This document shows, piece after piece, positions 38,311 to 46,439 of a stretch of 64,000 bases of DNA; position 1 is the stretch's first letter, and the number at the start of each line of letters is the position of its first letter. Both the position numbers and the translations under genes were made by a program. The notes beneath the pieces are model-generated. The model saw only the letters and a list, made by a program, of their open reading frames with translations. It made no database searches and was not told the DNA's origin. The DNA comes from Meridianimarinicoccus roseus (lineage in GTDB: Bacteria; Pseudomonadota; Alphaproteobacteria; Rhodobacterales; Rhodobacteraceae), in NCBI RefSeq assembly GCF_003172915.1, contig NZ_QGKU01000021.1:1-64000 (forward strand). Reading direction: 5' to 3'.

Positions 38311-38457
38311 CCGCTGCGTGCCGAATGAACGACGTGCAGGCGTCATATTCAGCCCCCGGCGGCGCGTCAAGCGATCTTGGCACGGGCGGACCGAAAACTT
38401 CGCAAAGACCGGCGCAATGGCGCTTTGCGCTCAAAGCGGATCCGGCAAGACGGTAAA

Positions 38458-38533
<76 letters not shown>

Positions 38534-38707
38534 GCGTGCGGGGGTCTAGCCAAAGCCGCGCCGCATCGCAAGAGCGTTGTCACAGCGTCGTACTTTGCAA
38601 GCCGCATTGCCGCCACACTCCGCCCTCATGCGCGTCAGACAGGACAGCGAAAGCACGGTTGCCGGCCCCCATAAAGATCAGCGCTCGCAACGATCGAAAA
38701 GGAAGAA

Positions 38708-38782
38708 TGGTGGGTGATAAGAGATTCGAACTCCTGACATCTTCGATGTGAACGAAGCGCTCTACCACTGAGCTAATCACCC
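38708..38782 (-). tRNA. tRNA-Val (CAC)
   Basis: The 75-nt minus-strand tRNA shares the acceptor and anticodon stems of the Val-TAC gene but has loop TTCACAT (anticodon CAC), reading GUG. The D loop is one base shorter. The close likeness to the neighbour suggests origin by duplication and anticodon change. Confidence 0.95.
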
Positions 38783-38890
38783 GTGCGGCGGTTCCTAGCG
38801 TCCCTTCCCCGCGCCTGCAAGCGGGTTTTGCACCCGCGCGGCGCGGAAATTCCGCCTCCCGGCTCCAAGCCCGGCCGCACGTCCGCCGCC

Positions 38891-40204
38891 TCAGGCGCGC
38901 AACCCCTCGATGACCGGCTGCCGCAGCACCAGCGCGGCCGGCAGCAGCGACAGCGCCAGCCCGGCGGACACGAAAGCGGCAATGAACTGGATCTCGGTCC
39001 AGCCCAACCCCGCCGCCACCGCGACACCTGTCCGCGATGTCACCGCCGCCGACAGAAGCTGCGCCGCGCCCAGCCCGGTCAGCAGCCCTCCCGCCGCCCC
39101 CGCCAGCAGCAGCACAGCGCTGAACGACCAGATCACCGCGAACACGAAGCGGCGCGGCGCGCCCAGCGCCCGCAGCAGCGCGATCTGCCGCCGGAACAGC
39201 CGCGACAGGATGAACAGCCCCAACAGCACGCTGGCCGCCACCAGCCCCTGCGTGACCAGCGCCATCAGCGACATCGCCTGCCGCACGTCGCCCATGACCC
39301 GGTAAAGCCCCGCAAGCACCGAGCCCGGGAAAAACGCCATCGTCTCGCCATCGCGGGTGAACTCCGACCGCAGGCCATAGCTCGCGCCCAGCGATGCCGC
39401 GCGCAGCACGACCGCCGGGGTGCCGGGAAAATACGCCGCGTCGAACGGTGGGCCGATCTGCCCGGCCCGCTCCGGCGCGTGCCCGTTCGCCAGACCGTGC
39501 ACCTCCCAGACGGCCTCCACGGGCACAAGGATGGCGCGATCCCAAGGCGTGCCGGTCGGCGCCATCCGCCCGACCACGGCGCTCTCGTGCCCATCATGTC
39601 CGTCCGGCTCGGCGGCATCGCCGGTGCCGTGTGACGGTGCGAAGCGTCCTCCGATCTCCAGCGGCACCAACGCGCCGACAACGGCCTCCTCGGCCGTGCG
39701 CCACAGCCGCCCCTCGATCCGTTCGTCCGACAGGTGGCGGACGAAATCGGCCGTCGTGCCGACGATGGACGCGGCGCCGAAACTGTCACCGAACGCCAGC
39801 GGCGCGGCCAGCGTGACCGACGGATGCGCCGCGATCGCGGAATAGGTGTCGCCCGACAGCAGCCCCATGTCACTGGGCTGCAGGAACACGGCGGCGAACA
39901 TCGCGGTCAACTCGCTGCCCGGCGCGGCGACGATCAGGTCGAACTTGTCGGCCGCCTGCGCCGTGCCCTGCCGCAGGCCCCGTTCCTGCGCAAGAAGCCC
40001 GATGCCCATGCCCACCGACAGCGCGATCAGGAGCACGAAAAGCACCGACGGACCGCGAAACCGCCACAGGATCGCCCGCACCAGTGGCCACGGTGCGAAG
40101 CCGCGCAGCACGCCCGCGCCCAGCAGCACACCCGGCAGCAGCAGCGCCAACGTCACCGCGATGTCCTGTGCCAGCACCGGCAGGCTGTCCCACAGCGCGA
40201 TCAT
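38891..40204 (-). CDS. FtsX/LolE-type ABC permease
   Basis: This 437-residue protein has an N-terminal helix pair and a large periplasmic domain (about 85-310), then three C-terminal helices of the FtsX kind (LMALVTQGLVAASVLLGLFI; IWSFSAVLLLAGAAGGLLTG). A histidine/aspartate-rich loop GDAAEPDGHDGHESAV could bind metal. It overlaps the ATPase gene by 4 nt and is the third gene of a DUF3299-like/ATPase/permease operon, the layout of MacB/LolCDE-type systems. Confidence 0.88.
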   Translation of the reverse strand: MIALWDSLPVLAQDIAVTLALLLPGVLLGAGVLRGFAPWPLVRAILWRFRGPSVLFVLLIALSVGMGIGLLAQERGLRQGTAQAADKFDLIVAAPGSELTAMFAAVFLQPSDMGLLSGDTYSAIAAHPSVTLAAPLAFGDSFGAASIVGTTADFVRHLSDERIEGRLWRTAEEAVVGALVPLEIGGRFAPSHGTGDAAEPDGHDGHESAVVGRMAPTGTPWDRAILVPVEAVWEVHGLANGHAPERAGQIGPPFDAAYFPGTPAVVLRAASLGASYGLRSEFTRDGETMAFFPGSVLAGLYRVMGDVRQAMSLMALVTQGLVAASVLLGLFILSRLFRRQIALLRALGAPRRFVFAVIWSFSAVLLLAGAAGGLLTGLGAAQLLSAAVTSRTGVAVAAGLGWTEIQFIAAFVSAGLALSLLPAALVLRQPVIEGLRA

Positions 40205-40926
40205 GCGGCCTGCGCCCCTGTGACGGGCGCGCCATCGGCCAGGGTCAGCACCCGGTCCATGCGCGCGATCAGCCGCTCGTCATGGCTGACGGCGACCAGG
40301 GTGGTGCCCGCCGCGCGCGCCATGCCGGTCAGGTCGGCGATCAGCCGATCGGCGGCAGCCCGATCGAGGCTGGCGGTCGGCTCGTCGGCCAGCAGCACAG
40401 GCGCACCGGCAGCCAGCGCCCGGGCGATGGCGACGCGCTGCCTTTCCCCGCCCGAATAGCTCGCGACGCTGCGCGCGGTGTCAGAAAGCCCGAGGCCGAC
40501 CAGCCGCGCGGCTGCGCGCGCGCGTAGCCCTGCCCTTTCCGCGCGCGGGCGGAACAGCGCGGGCAGCGCGGCATTGTCCTGCGCGCTCAACTCGTCGAAC
40601 AGCAGGAAATCCTGGAAGATCATGCCGATCTGGTCGGCGCGGAACCGCGCGCGGCCCTCGGCGTCAAGACGGCTCAGGTCGGTGTCGCCCCAGCGCACCG
40701 TGCCCTCCGCCACCGCCGAAAGCCCGGCCAGCGCGTGCAGCAGCGTGGACTTGCCCGCACCGGACGGCCCGCGCACGCCCAGCAGCGTGCCGCCCGGCAG
40801 TTCCAGCGACGGCAGCGACAGCAGCACCCGGCCGCGCGGGCTGCGCACGGTCAACCCGGACACCCGCAGCGCCAGCCCCCCGGACGGCCCCGCTTCCCGG
40901 TCAGCGCAGCCTTCGGTGTCAGCCAT
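40201..40926 (-). CDS. ABC transporter ATP-binding protein (LolD/MacB type)
   Basis: This 241-residue ATPase has Walker [10 protein letters not shown], the Q-loop in IGMIFQDF, signature YSGGERQRVA, Walker B VLLADEP and the switch His in VAVSHD. The loop text differs from true LolD (no QFHHLLPEF), consistent with a separate paralogue of the lolD in this window at 47805. It starts 8 nt inside the end of the upstream DUF3299-like gene. Confidence 0.93.
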   Translation of the reverse strand: MADTEGCADREAGPSGGLALRVSGLTVRSPRGRVLLSLPSLELPGGTLLGVRGPSGAGKSTLLHALAGLSAVAEGTVRWGDTDLSRLDAEGRARFRADQIGMIFQDFLLFDELSAQDNAALPALFRPRAERAGLRARAAARLVGLGLSDTARSVASYSGGERQRVAIARALAAGAPVLLADEPTASLDRAAADRLIADLTGMARAAGTTLVAVSHDERLIARMDRVLTLADGAPVTGAQAA

Positions 40927-41335
40927 ATCGCGCCTCGGTCAGCCTGACGAGGCTGACGAAGCCGGTGTCCGGATCGCGGTACTCGCCCAGTTCCAGCACA
41001 CCCGAGGTGACGATCTTCACGTTGAACGGGATCACGTCCACCACCCGCTTGGTATAGACGGCAAGGATATCGTCGGGCCATTCGGCGGCGGTTTCGCAGA
41101 AGGGGCAGACAGCCATCGGCATCTTGGTAAGCACGAAGAAGCGGCTTTCGGCCTTCAACGGCGGGGCCATGAACCCCTCGACCTCGATCCGGCGGCCGAC
41201 ATTCGCCTCGGCGAACTCGGACATGCCGCGCCCCTTGCGCTGGTAAAGCTCGCGCAGCTTGATCGGCTGTTCGGCGGCGGTCAGGATCGTGGGCGCGGCC
41301 AGCGCGCCAAGCAGGGCGGAACGGCGGGTCAGCAT
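40919..41335 (-). CDS. Exported DUF3299-like protein
   Basis: This 138-residue protein has a signal peptide (MLTRRSALLGALAAPTILTA, with twin arginine) and a small domain with VGRRIEVEGFMAPPL and MPMAVCPFCETAAEWPDD. The CPFC pair could bind metal or act in redox. It resembles DUF3299-type proteins. As I recall, the same three-gene set (DUF3299, ATPase, permease) is Zur-controlled in Pseudomonas aeruginosa. AAAGG lies 7 nt before ATG 41335. Here no Zur box was seen by eye. Confidence 0.7.
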   Translation of the reverse strand: MLTRRSALLGALAAPTILTAAEQPIKLRELYQRKGRGMSEFAEANVGRRIEVEGFMAPPLKAESRFFVLTKMPMAVCPFCETAAEWPDDILAVYTKRVVDVIPFNVKIVTSGVLELGEYRDPDTGFVSLVRLTEARYG

Positions 41336-41486
41336 GGGCGAACCTTTCGCGTGTCTTCGGTGTCTGCATCGCATGGCCAGCATCGCATGTCGCGTGCGGG
41401 TCGGCCTGTGCGGCACGGGATCGCGGGCCTTCGCGCTGCGCAGCCCGGCATGCGGGCCGACGCGCGTGGGTCGGCACGCGCGGGTG

Positions 41487-41511
41487 CGGGGCCCAGGCGT
41501 ACCGGGCCCCG
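41487..41511 (-). terminator. Hairpin after phoA
   Basis: CGGGGCCC (41487-41494) pairs perfectly with GGGCCCCG (41504-41511) around a 9-nt loop, 17 bp past the phoA stop on the minus strand. No T tract follows, so it may be a weak or Rho-assisted stop. Confidence 0.5.
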
Positions 41512-41527
41512 TTGGCTCAAAAGGCGG

Positions 41528-43027
41528 TCACTCGGCGTTCACGGCGTGATGCATGACGTGGAAGATCACGTTCTGCTCGATCGTGCCGTCGAACAGGTGC
41601 GCCCAGGGGCCCTTTGCGTAAACGGCCACGTCTTCGCCCGAATGGGTTTCCGACGACTTGGGGATCAGCGCCTGCTGCACGTAGTCGAGATCGGTGGCAT
41701 CGTCCTGCGTCACATCCGGGCGCGCGCCCGAATAGGTGCCGTCTTCCTGCTCCACCAGTACCGAGCCGGTGCCGTTCAGGTAACCGATCACGGTGTAGGG
41801 CTTGCCGTCATCGGCCAGCACCAACTCGTCGCTGTGCTTGTCGCCGATCTGTGCGATGTCGTAGCAAAGACCCAGGATCGGCGTGCCGCGGCCGCAATAG
41901 CCGTTGAACGCGATGGCGTGCTCGTGGTCGGCGGTGACGATGATCAGCGTGTCCGCGTCGTCGGTCAGCTCGTCGGCCATGGCCACCGCTTCGGCGAAGG
42001 CGACGCCGTCGCGCATCACCCGTGCGGCATTGCCCGCATGGTTGGCGTGATCGACCCGGCCCGCCTCGATCTCGAGGTAGTAGCCGTTCTCGTTCTGGCT
42101 CAGGTACTCGATCGCGGCGCGGGTCATGTCGGCCAGCGACGGCTCGTCATCCTCGGCACGGTCAGCTTCGTATTCCATGTGGCTGTCGTTGAACAGGCCG
42201 AGAACCGGGGTTTCGCCGTCCAGCGCCAGCTCGCCGAAGGTCGCGGTATTCCAAGCGTATTGCGCGCCAAGGCCCTGCGCCATCTCGATCAGGTTGGTGC
42301 CGTCAGCGCGGCGGCCGTTGCCGCCCTCGTCGGTCTGCACGCCCTGCGGCACGAAGTGACGGCGTCCGCCGCCCATCGCCAAATCGATGACACCGGCCTG
42401 CATCTGGTCGACCAGCTGGGCCGCGATGTCCTTCTGCGCAGTGCAGTCATCGGGAACCGCGTCTTCCCAGTTGCGGTTGGCGGTCTTGGCATAGACGCCG
42501 GCCGGTGTCGCGTGGGTGATCCGCGCGGTCGAGATCACGCCGACCGACTTTTCCATGCCGGTGACGATCTCGGCGAAAGTTGTCAGCTCGTTGCCCGCCA
42601 CGGTGGAGCAATCGTCATGGATCGCGTCGCCGCCCAGGTTGATCAGGTTGAACCGCTGCTTCACGCCGGTGTTCATCGCGCCCGCGGTCGGGGCCGAGTC
42701 GGGCGTCTGCGCGTTGATGTTGTAGGTCTTGACCAGCGCCGAGTGGAAGTCCGGCGTCTCGTAGGGCATAACGTGCTCTTCGCCCAGCTTCCCTTCCTGC
42801 TGGCCCGCGAACATGCGCACGGCATAGTTGGTACCTACGCCGTTGCCGTCCGATACCAGAAGGATCACGTTCTTGGCGCGGTTGGTGTTGTCCTGGCGGT
42901 CGATCAGGGCCTGGATGGCCTCCTGCCCCGCGGCGAACCACGGGCTGCCGGCCTGCGGCAGATCCTGCGCATGCGCGGCTGTGGCGGCGCACAGCGCGAT
43001 CGCGGAAATCTTGAGTTGCAGTTTCAA
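41528..43027 (-). CDS. phoA: Alkaline phosphatase (TTG start)
   Basis: This 499-residue periplasmic zinc/magnesium phosphatase of the PhoA family frees phosphate from monoesters. D60 (LLVSDGNGVGT) and nucleophile S111 (TPDSAPTAGAMNTG) are clear, with later metal sites in EAGRVDHANHAG, TADHEHA and SGEDVAVYAKGP. The frame is open to ATG 43063, but GGAGGA with 7 nt before TTG 43027 gives a textbook signal peptide (MKLQLKISAIALCAATAAHAQ). A Pho-box-like site lies about 70 bp upstream. Confidence 0.95.
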   Translation of the reverse strand: MKLQLKISAIALCAATAAHAQDLPQAGSPWFAAGQEAIQALIDRQDNTNRAKNVILLVSDGNGVGTNYAVRMFAGQQEGKLGEEHVMPYETPDFHSALVKTYNINAQTPDSAPTAGAMNTGVKQRFNLINLGGDAIHDDCSTVAGNELTTFAEIVTGMEKSVGVISTARITHATPAGVYAKTANRNWEDAVPDDCTAQKDIAAQLVDQMQAGVIDLAMGGGRRHFVPQGVQTDEGGNGRRADGTNLIEMAQGLGAQYAWNTATFGELALDGETPVLGLFNDSHMEYEADRAEDDEPSLADMTRAAIEYLSQNENGYYLEIEAGRVDHANHAGNAARVMRDGVAFAEAVAMADELTDDADTLIIVTADHEHAIAFNGYCGRGTPILGLCYDIAQIGDKHSDELVLADDGKPYTVIGYLNGTGSVLVEQEDGTYSGARPDVTQDDATDLDYVQQALIPKSSETHSGEDVAVYAKGPWAHLFDGTIEQNVIFHVMHHAVNAE

Positions 43028-43096
43028 GGGACGGTCCTCCGTTGCGTGCATCGGCGCGGGCACCTGCCGCGCTTGGGCGCTGCAAACCGCATGAAT

Positions 43097-43114
43097 GTAA
43101 CAAGAGCGTGACCG
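43097..43114 (-). promoter_or_regulatory. Pho-box-like site upstream of phoA
   Basis: The minus strand reads CGGTCAC-GCTC-TTGTTAC, two half-sites 11 nt apart like the PhoB consensus (CTGTCAT, 4 nt, CTGTCAT). Five of seven and four of seven bases match. The second half is close to the TTGTCAC of the E. coli phoA box. Its position fits control by PhoB, but the match is imperfect. Confidence 0.4.
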
Positions 43115-43164
43115 ACCGGGACAAATCGTACATCGGGCCGCGTTGCCGCAACGGAACCGCGACC

Positions 43165-43845
43165 CTACCCCTGGCCGCGCCCCGCACGCTCCATGTCCGC
43201 CGCCATGTCCTCGGCCAGCGCGCGCAACGCGGCGGGGGCGGTCCGGCGGTGCGCCTCGATCCGCAGGGCGGTCAGATCGGCCTGATAGCGGCGCGCCAGC
43301 CGCGCCACATCGGCGCCGGGCGGGATCTCTCCGGCGTCGCGCGCCCGCGCGAAGGCCGCCGCGAACTCGGCCTGCATCGCATCAAGACATGCCCGCGCCC
43401 GCGCGGCGATCGCCGGTGTGTCGGGTGTCACGTCGATCAGGGTCTTGACCAGCATGCAGGCGCGGCAGCCCTCGCCCTCTCCGGCGCTGTCCGCGAAGCC
43501 GCGCAGATAGGCGGCCAGCCCGGCCAGCGGTGTCGGCGCATCCGCGATCCGGGCGCGCAAAGCGGCGCGGCCACGGTCGAAATACCGGTCCAGCGTCGCA
43601 AGATACAGCGCCTCCTTGCTGGTGAACGCGGCATAGATGCTGCCGGGCTTCATCTGCAGGGCGGCCTCGAGGTCCCTGAGGGACGTGGCGTGATAGCCCT
43701 TTTCCCAGAACAGCGTCAGCGCCGCGTCCAGCGCGGTGTCGCGGTCATAAGGTTTCGCGCGGCGCCGCGCACCGCCACGCGACGGCACGCCGCCGCGGCC
43801 TGCCGGGACATCGGGGGCACGGGAAGGATCGTCGGATCGGGTCAT
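43165..43845 (-). CDS. TetR-family transcriptional regulator
   Basis: This 226-residue regulator has an N-terminal TetR HTH (about 33-85; YDRDTALDAALTLFWEKGYH, TSLRDLEAALQMKPGSIY). The ligand domain holds a paired-cysteine text (GCRACML) at about 131-134. The first 32 residues are an extra, glycine/arginine-rich extension. It lies downstream of the carboxymuconolactone decarboxylase gene, and a double operator is found upstream of that gene, so it probably controls both. Confidence 0.88.
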   Translation of the reverse strand: MTRSDDPSRAPDVPAGRGGVPSRGGARRRAKPYDRDTALDAALTLFWEKGYHATSLRDLEAALQMKPGSIYAAFTSKEALYLATLDRYFDRGRAALRARIADAPTPLAGLAAYLRGFADSAGEGEGCRACMLVKTLIDVTPDTPAIAARARACLDAMQAEFAAAFARARDAGEIPPGADVARLARRYQADLTALRIEAHRRTAPAALRALAEDMAADMERAGRGQG

Positions 43846-43886
43846 GCTTTCTCCAGACTAGGCGGCCCGCACGGCGCAGTCCCGGC

Positions 43887-43913
43887 AAAAGCGGCCCGGC
43901 GGCAACGCCGGGC
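43887..43913 (-). terminator. Terminator between CMD gene and tetR
   Basis: On the minus strand GCCCGGCG-TTGC-CGCCGGGC (43913-43894) is followed by CGCTTTT (T run at 43890-43887). It lies between the decarboxylase stop and the tetR start, so it should lower tetR expression from the upstream promoter. Confidence 0.6.
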
Positions 43914-43928
43914 GGGCCGCCGCCACGT

Positions 43929-44492
43929 TCAGCGCCCGGAAACCGGGGTCCAGGCGAATTTCTGCATCGGCGCGTCCACCGGCGTGTCCGCCACGTGGTT
44001 GGTGTAGTTGCTCATCACCTTCTGCGACAGCCCCAGGATCACCTCAAGAACGTGCCTGTCGGAATAGCCCGCGTCGAAGAAGGCCTGCATCTCGGCCTCG
44101 CTGACATGGCCACGTCCGCGCAGCATGGCCAGGGTGAAGCTGCGCAGCACCTCCAGCTTTTCGGTCGGCAGCGGGGTCTCGTCGCGCAGCGCGTCGGTGA
44201 TGGCGTCGTCCACCTTCATCATCTTCGCAATGCCGGTATGGGCGGGCACGCAGTAGTGGCAGGCGTGCTCCACGTTGATCGTCTGCCAGACGACGGTCTT
44301 TTCCTCGGCGTCGAAGGCGGTGCTTTCGGCGAACAGGCGATGCAGCACCTGATATCCTTCCAGCAGCGCAGGCGAGGCGGACATCACGGCGTGCAGTCCG
44401 GGCAGACGGCCGAACGCCTTCTGCGAGGCCGCGATCAACGGCTGCGACTCCGCGGGGGCGGTATCTGCGTCAAGCTTGGGGAAATGCTTCAT
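43929..44492 (-). CDS. Carboxymuconolactone decarboxylase family protein (AhpD-like)
   Basis: This 187-residue protein has the AhpD/CMD core with the redox pair in EHACHYCVPAHTGIAK and ILGLSQKVMSNYTNHV. Such proteins often act as alkylhydroperoxidases. AAAGGA lies 8 nt before ATG 44492. Upstream is a double TetR-type operator; tetR is the next gene on the strand. Confidence 0.9.
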   Translation of the reverse strand: MKHFPKLDADTAPAESQPLIAASQKAFGRLPGLHAVMSASPALLEGYQVLHRLFAESTAFDAEEKTVVWQTINVEHACHYCVPAHTGIAKMMKVDDAITDALRDETPLPTEKLEVLRSFTLAMLRGRGHVSEAEMQAFFDAGYSDRHVLEVILGLSQKVMSNYTNHVADTPVDAPMQKFAWTPVSGR

Positions 44493-44545
44493 GGCACGGT
44501 CCTTTCGGGGCGGGGTCAAAGGTTGTCCGCACCCAATTGCTTATT

Positions 44546-44584
44546 TTGAGCGATCACTCAAATCACCCTTGAGTGATCGCTCAA
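44546..44584 (-). promoter_or_regulatory. Double TetR-type operator
   Basis: Two 16-bp near-palindromes, TTGAGCGATCACTCAA (44546-44561) and TTGAGTGATCGCTCAA (44569-44584), are exact reverse complements of each other with 7 nt between. TTGAG-N6-CTCAA is a typical TetR dimer site. It lies about 55-90 bp upstream of the decarboxylase start. Confidence 0.8.
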
Positions 44585-44633
44585 ATCTGACTGCCCTGTT
44601 CCCGCCTTATCGCCCGGGCCACGCCTCGCCCGT

Positions 44634-45062
44634 TCAGGGCGCCTGAACCGATTGTAGAAATACCAGAAGGTCGGCCACCGGCACGCTTGTCATCATCGGC
44701 TGACCGCTGGGCAACTCGAACACCGCGCGCCCGTCGCTATCGAGGAACGGGCCGAACACCGGCATATCGCCACCATGCGCCAGCAGGGGCGCGCGCCCGT
44801 CGATCTGCCGCGCCACAGCCTCCAGCGGAAACGCCCCGCCATTGCGCGCCGACAGCCCGGTCAGGTCCGGCGTGTCGATGGCGATGATCTCGGCCATCGG
44901 GCCGGTGCCACGCGCATCGGCCCCGTGGCACTGCGCGCAATGGGTCACGAACAGCGCCTGCCCGCTCTGCGGATCTGGCGCCTGCGCACCCGCCAGCCCT
45001 GCCGCCATGCCGCACGCCGCCAGCGCCAGCGCGGCAGGCGCGACTCTCATCGGTCCCGTCAT
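44634..45062 (-). CDS. Periplasmic c-type cytochrome (copy A)
   Basis: This 142-residue monohaem cytochrome has a signal peptide (cleavage near AGAQA, about residue 26) and haem site CAQCH (42-46), with a probable methionine ligand in the second half (GDMPVFGPFL or QPMMTSV). GGAGGG before ATG 45062 supports the start. It is a clear paralogue of the cytochrome at 47269; around the haem site about 33 of 48 aligned residues match. Its electron partner is unknown. Confidence 0.92.
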   Translation of the reverse strand: MTGPMRVAPAALALAACGMAAGLAGAQAPDPQSGQALFVTHCAQCHGADARGTGPMAEIIAIDTPDLTGLSARNGGAFPLEAVARQIDGRAPLLAHGGDMPVFGPFLDSDGRAVFELPSGQPMMTSVPVADLLVFLQSVQAP

Positions 45063-45133
45063 TGTCTTTCCCTCCGTTCCGCCTTGCAGGCTCAGACTAG
45101 CACGCGGCGCGCGGCGGTTCATCATCGCGCCGC

Positions 45134-45754
45134 TCAGGTGGCGAAACTGGACTCGATGGTCACCCCGTGCTGCGCCACGTAGTCCTGCATCTCGAGCGCA
45201 TCGTTGTCCTCGGCGAAGAAGCAGCGCCCGGTCCTGTGCTTGATGTCGTCGCCCGTGCACATCACGCCCCACCAGGGATCGATCACGATGGACCCGCCGT
45301 CCCAGCCATTGCCGAACAGCACGAACGCGTGGTCATGCGGCGGGCGGCAGCTCACGTAATGCACGGACCCGTATCCCTTGCCCTGCGCATGCTCGTGCAG
45401 ATAGCCATAAACGACCGCCGCGTTTTCGCCGCAATTGCCCGCACGACAGACGCGCGCCCGTTCTGCCAGTTCCAGATAAAATTCGTGAGGGGTCGTCGCC
45501 CCGGTCGGTCGCTCCTTCATCCCGTCCGGGTATTCCAGCTTCCACACGCCCGGCTTCTTCACCCAGCGCACACCGTCCTGCTGCCACCCGCCGGGATGCT
45601 TGACCCAGCGGTGTCCTGTATGGCGCGAACGGTCCACCGCGACCCCGGCCCAGCCGCCGGTCTTCTTCATGTTGTCCGCCTGATTGTTGGCCCCGATGAC
45701 CAGCGTGTATTTCGCGTGGGCATAGGCCGCCTTGGCCATCTCATATGCCGACAT
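45134..45754 (-). CDS. C-H-D cysteine-protease/transglutaminase-like protein
   Basis: I do not recognise this 206-residue protein by family. It has a candidate catalytic triad: C108 in RAGNCGENAAV, H142 in PPHDHAFVLF and D159 in SIVIDPWWG, the order and spacing of transglutaminase-like and papain-like effectors. A motif is duplicated before it: RWVKHPGGW (49-57) and RWVKKPGVW (63-71). No signal peptide is seen. GGAG lies 8 nt before ATG 45754. It may be a secreted effector, toxin or peptidase. Confidence 0.7.
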   Translation of the reverse strand: MSAYEMAKAAYAHAKYTLVIGANNQADNMKKTGGWAGVAVDRSRHTGHRWVKHPGGWQQDGVRWVKKPGVWKLEYPDGMKERPTGATTPHEFYLELAERARVCRAGNCGENAAVVYGYLHEHAQGKGYGSVHYVSCRPPHDHAFVLFGNGWDGGSIVIDPWWGVMCTGDDIKHRTGRCFFAEDNDALEMQDYVAQHGVTIESSFAT

Positions 45755-45944
45755 GGGCTTTTCTCCACCGTGGATTGAATCGCGGCCAGCATAGACACGC
45801 GCCAACCCGACGCACGGTCCGGACCACCCGACCTTCAGGGCGTCGTTGGCTCACAAAGCCGTGACGCGGCGTGACCGGGCATCCGGTCTAGGCTGGTGGC
45901 GCCAGATCCGGACCAGCTCCGGACCAGACCAAGCGGAGATGCCC

Positions 45945-46439
45945 ATGCGCCCTGTCCTTCTCGCCGCGCTCGTTGCGCTCGCCCTGCCCGTGCTTCCGGC
46001 CCTTCCCGCCGCTCAGGACGCCTACCCGGCTCCGGCACCGCGCGACGGCTGGGCAGTGCATGACAGCGCACTCGATTTCGACACGCTTGTCGCCGCCGTG
46101 AAGACCGAGGCCGCCACGCAGCAGCTTGGCGTCGTGACCGAGGCCGGGCCGACTGGCATGGCCGCATCTCGCGGCATCGACATCCCCGGCAACCGAGTGA
46201 TCGGCCTGTTCAACAACGATTACGCGGTGCGTGTCCTTGGCCTGTCCACCGCCGCGATGATCGAGGCACCGGTGCGGATGTATGTCACCGAAGATCCCGA
46301 CGGCAGCGCGACGCTGTCCTACAAGACGCCCAGCCAAGTGTTTGCCCCATACCTCGACGAAGCCGGGCCGGACCTTGCCGCCGCGGCGGCCGAGCTTGAC
46401 GCGAAATTCGACGCGGTGGCACGGGCGGCGATCCAGTGA
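45945..46439 (+). CDS. Exported DUF302 protein
   Basis: This 164-residue protein has a signal peptide (MRPVLLAALVALALPVLPAL) and a DUF302 domain (about 45-145; DFDTLVAAVKTEA, RVIGLFNNDYAVRVL). GGAG lies 6 nt before ATG 45945; another ATG 6 nt earlier overlaps the ribosome site. DUF302 has no firm role and is often near cytochromes and sulfur genes. Its stop overlaps the DUF1194 start. Confidence 0.88.
   Translation: MRPVLLAALVALALPVLPALPAAQDAYPAPAPRDGWAVHDSALDFDTLVAAVKTEAATQQLGVVTEAGPTGMAASRGIDIPGNRVIGLFNNDYAVRVLGLSTAAMIEAPVRMYVTEDPDGSATLSYKTPSQVFAPYLDEAGPDLAAAAAELDAKFDAVARAAIQ

Noticed and set aside
40201-40926. Second lolD
   Set aside because: It lacks the LolD text QFHHLLPEF that is present in the gene at 47805, and its partner genes differ.
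41336-41486. Zur box before the DUF3299-like operon
   Set aside because: No AT-rich palindrome of the Zur kind was seen; only GC-rich text.
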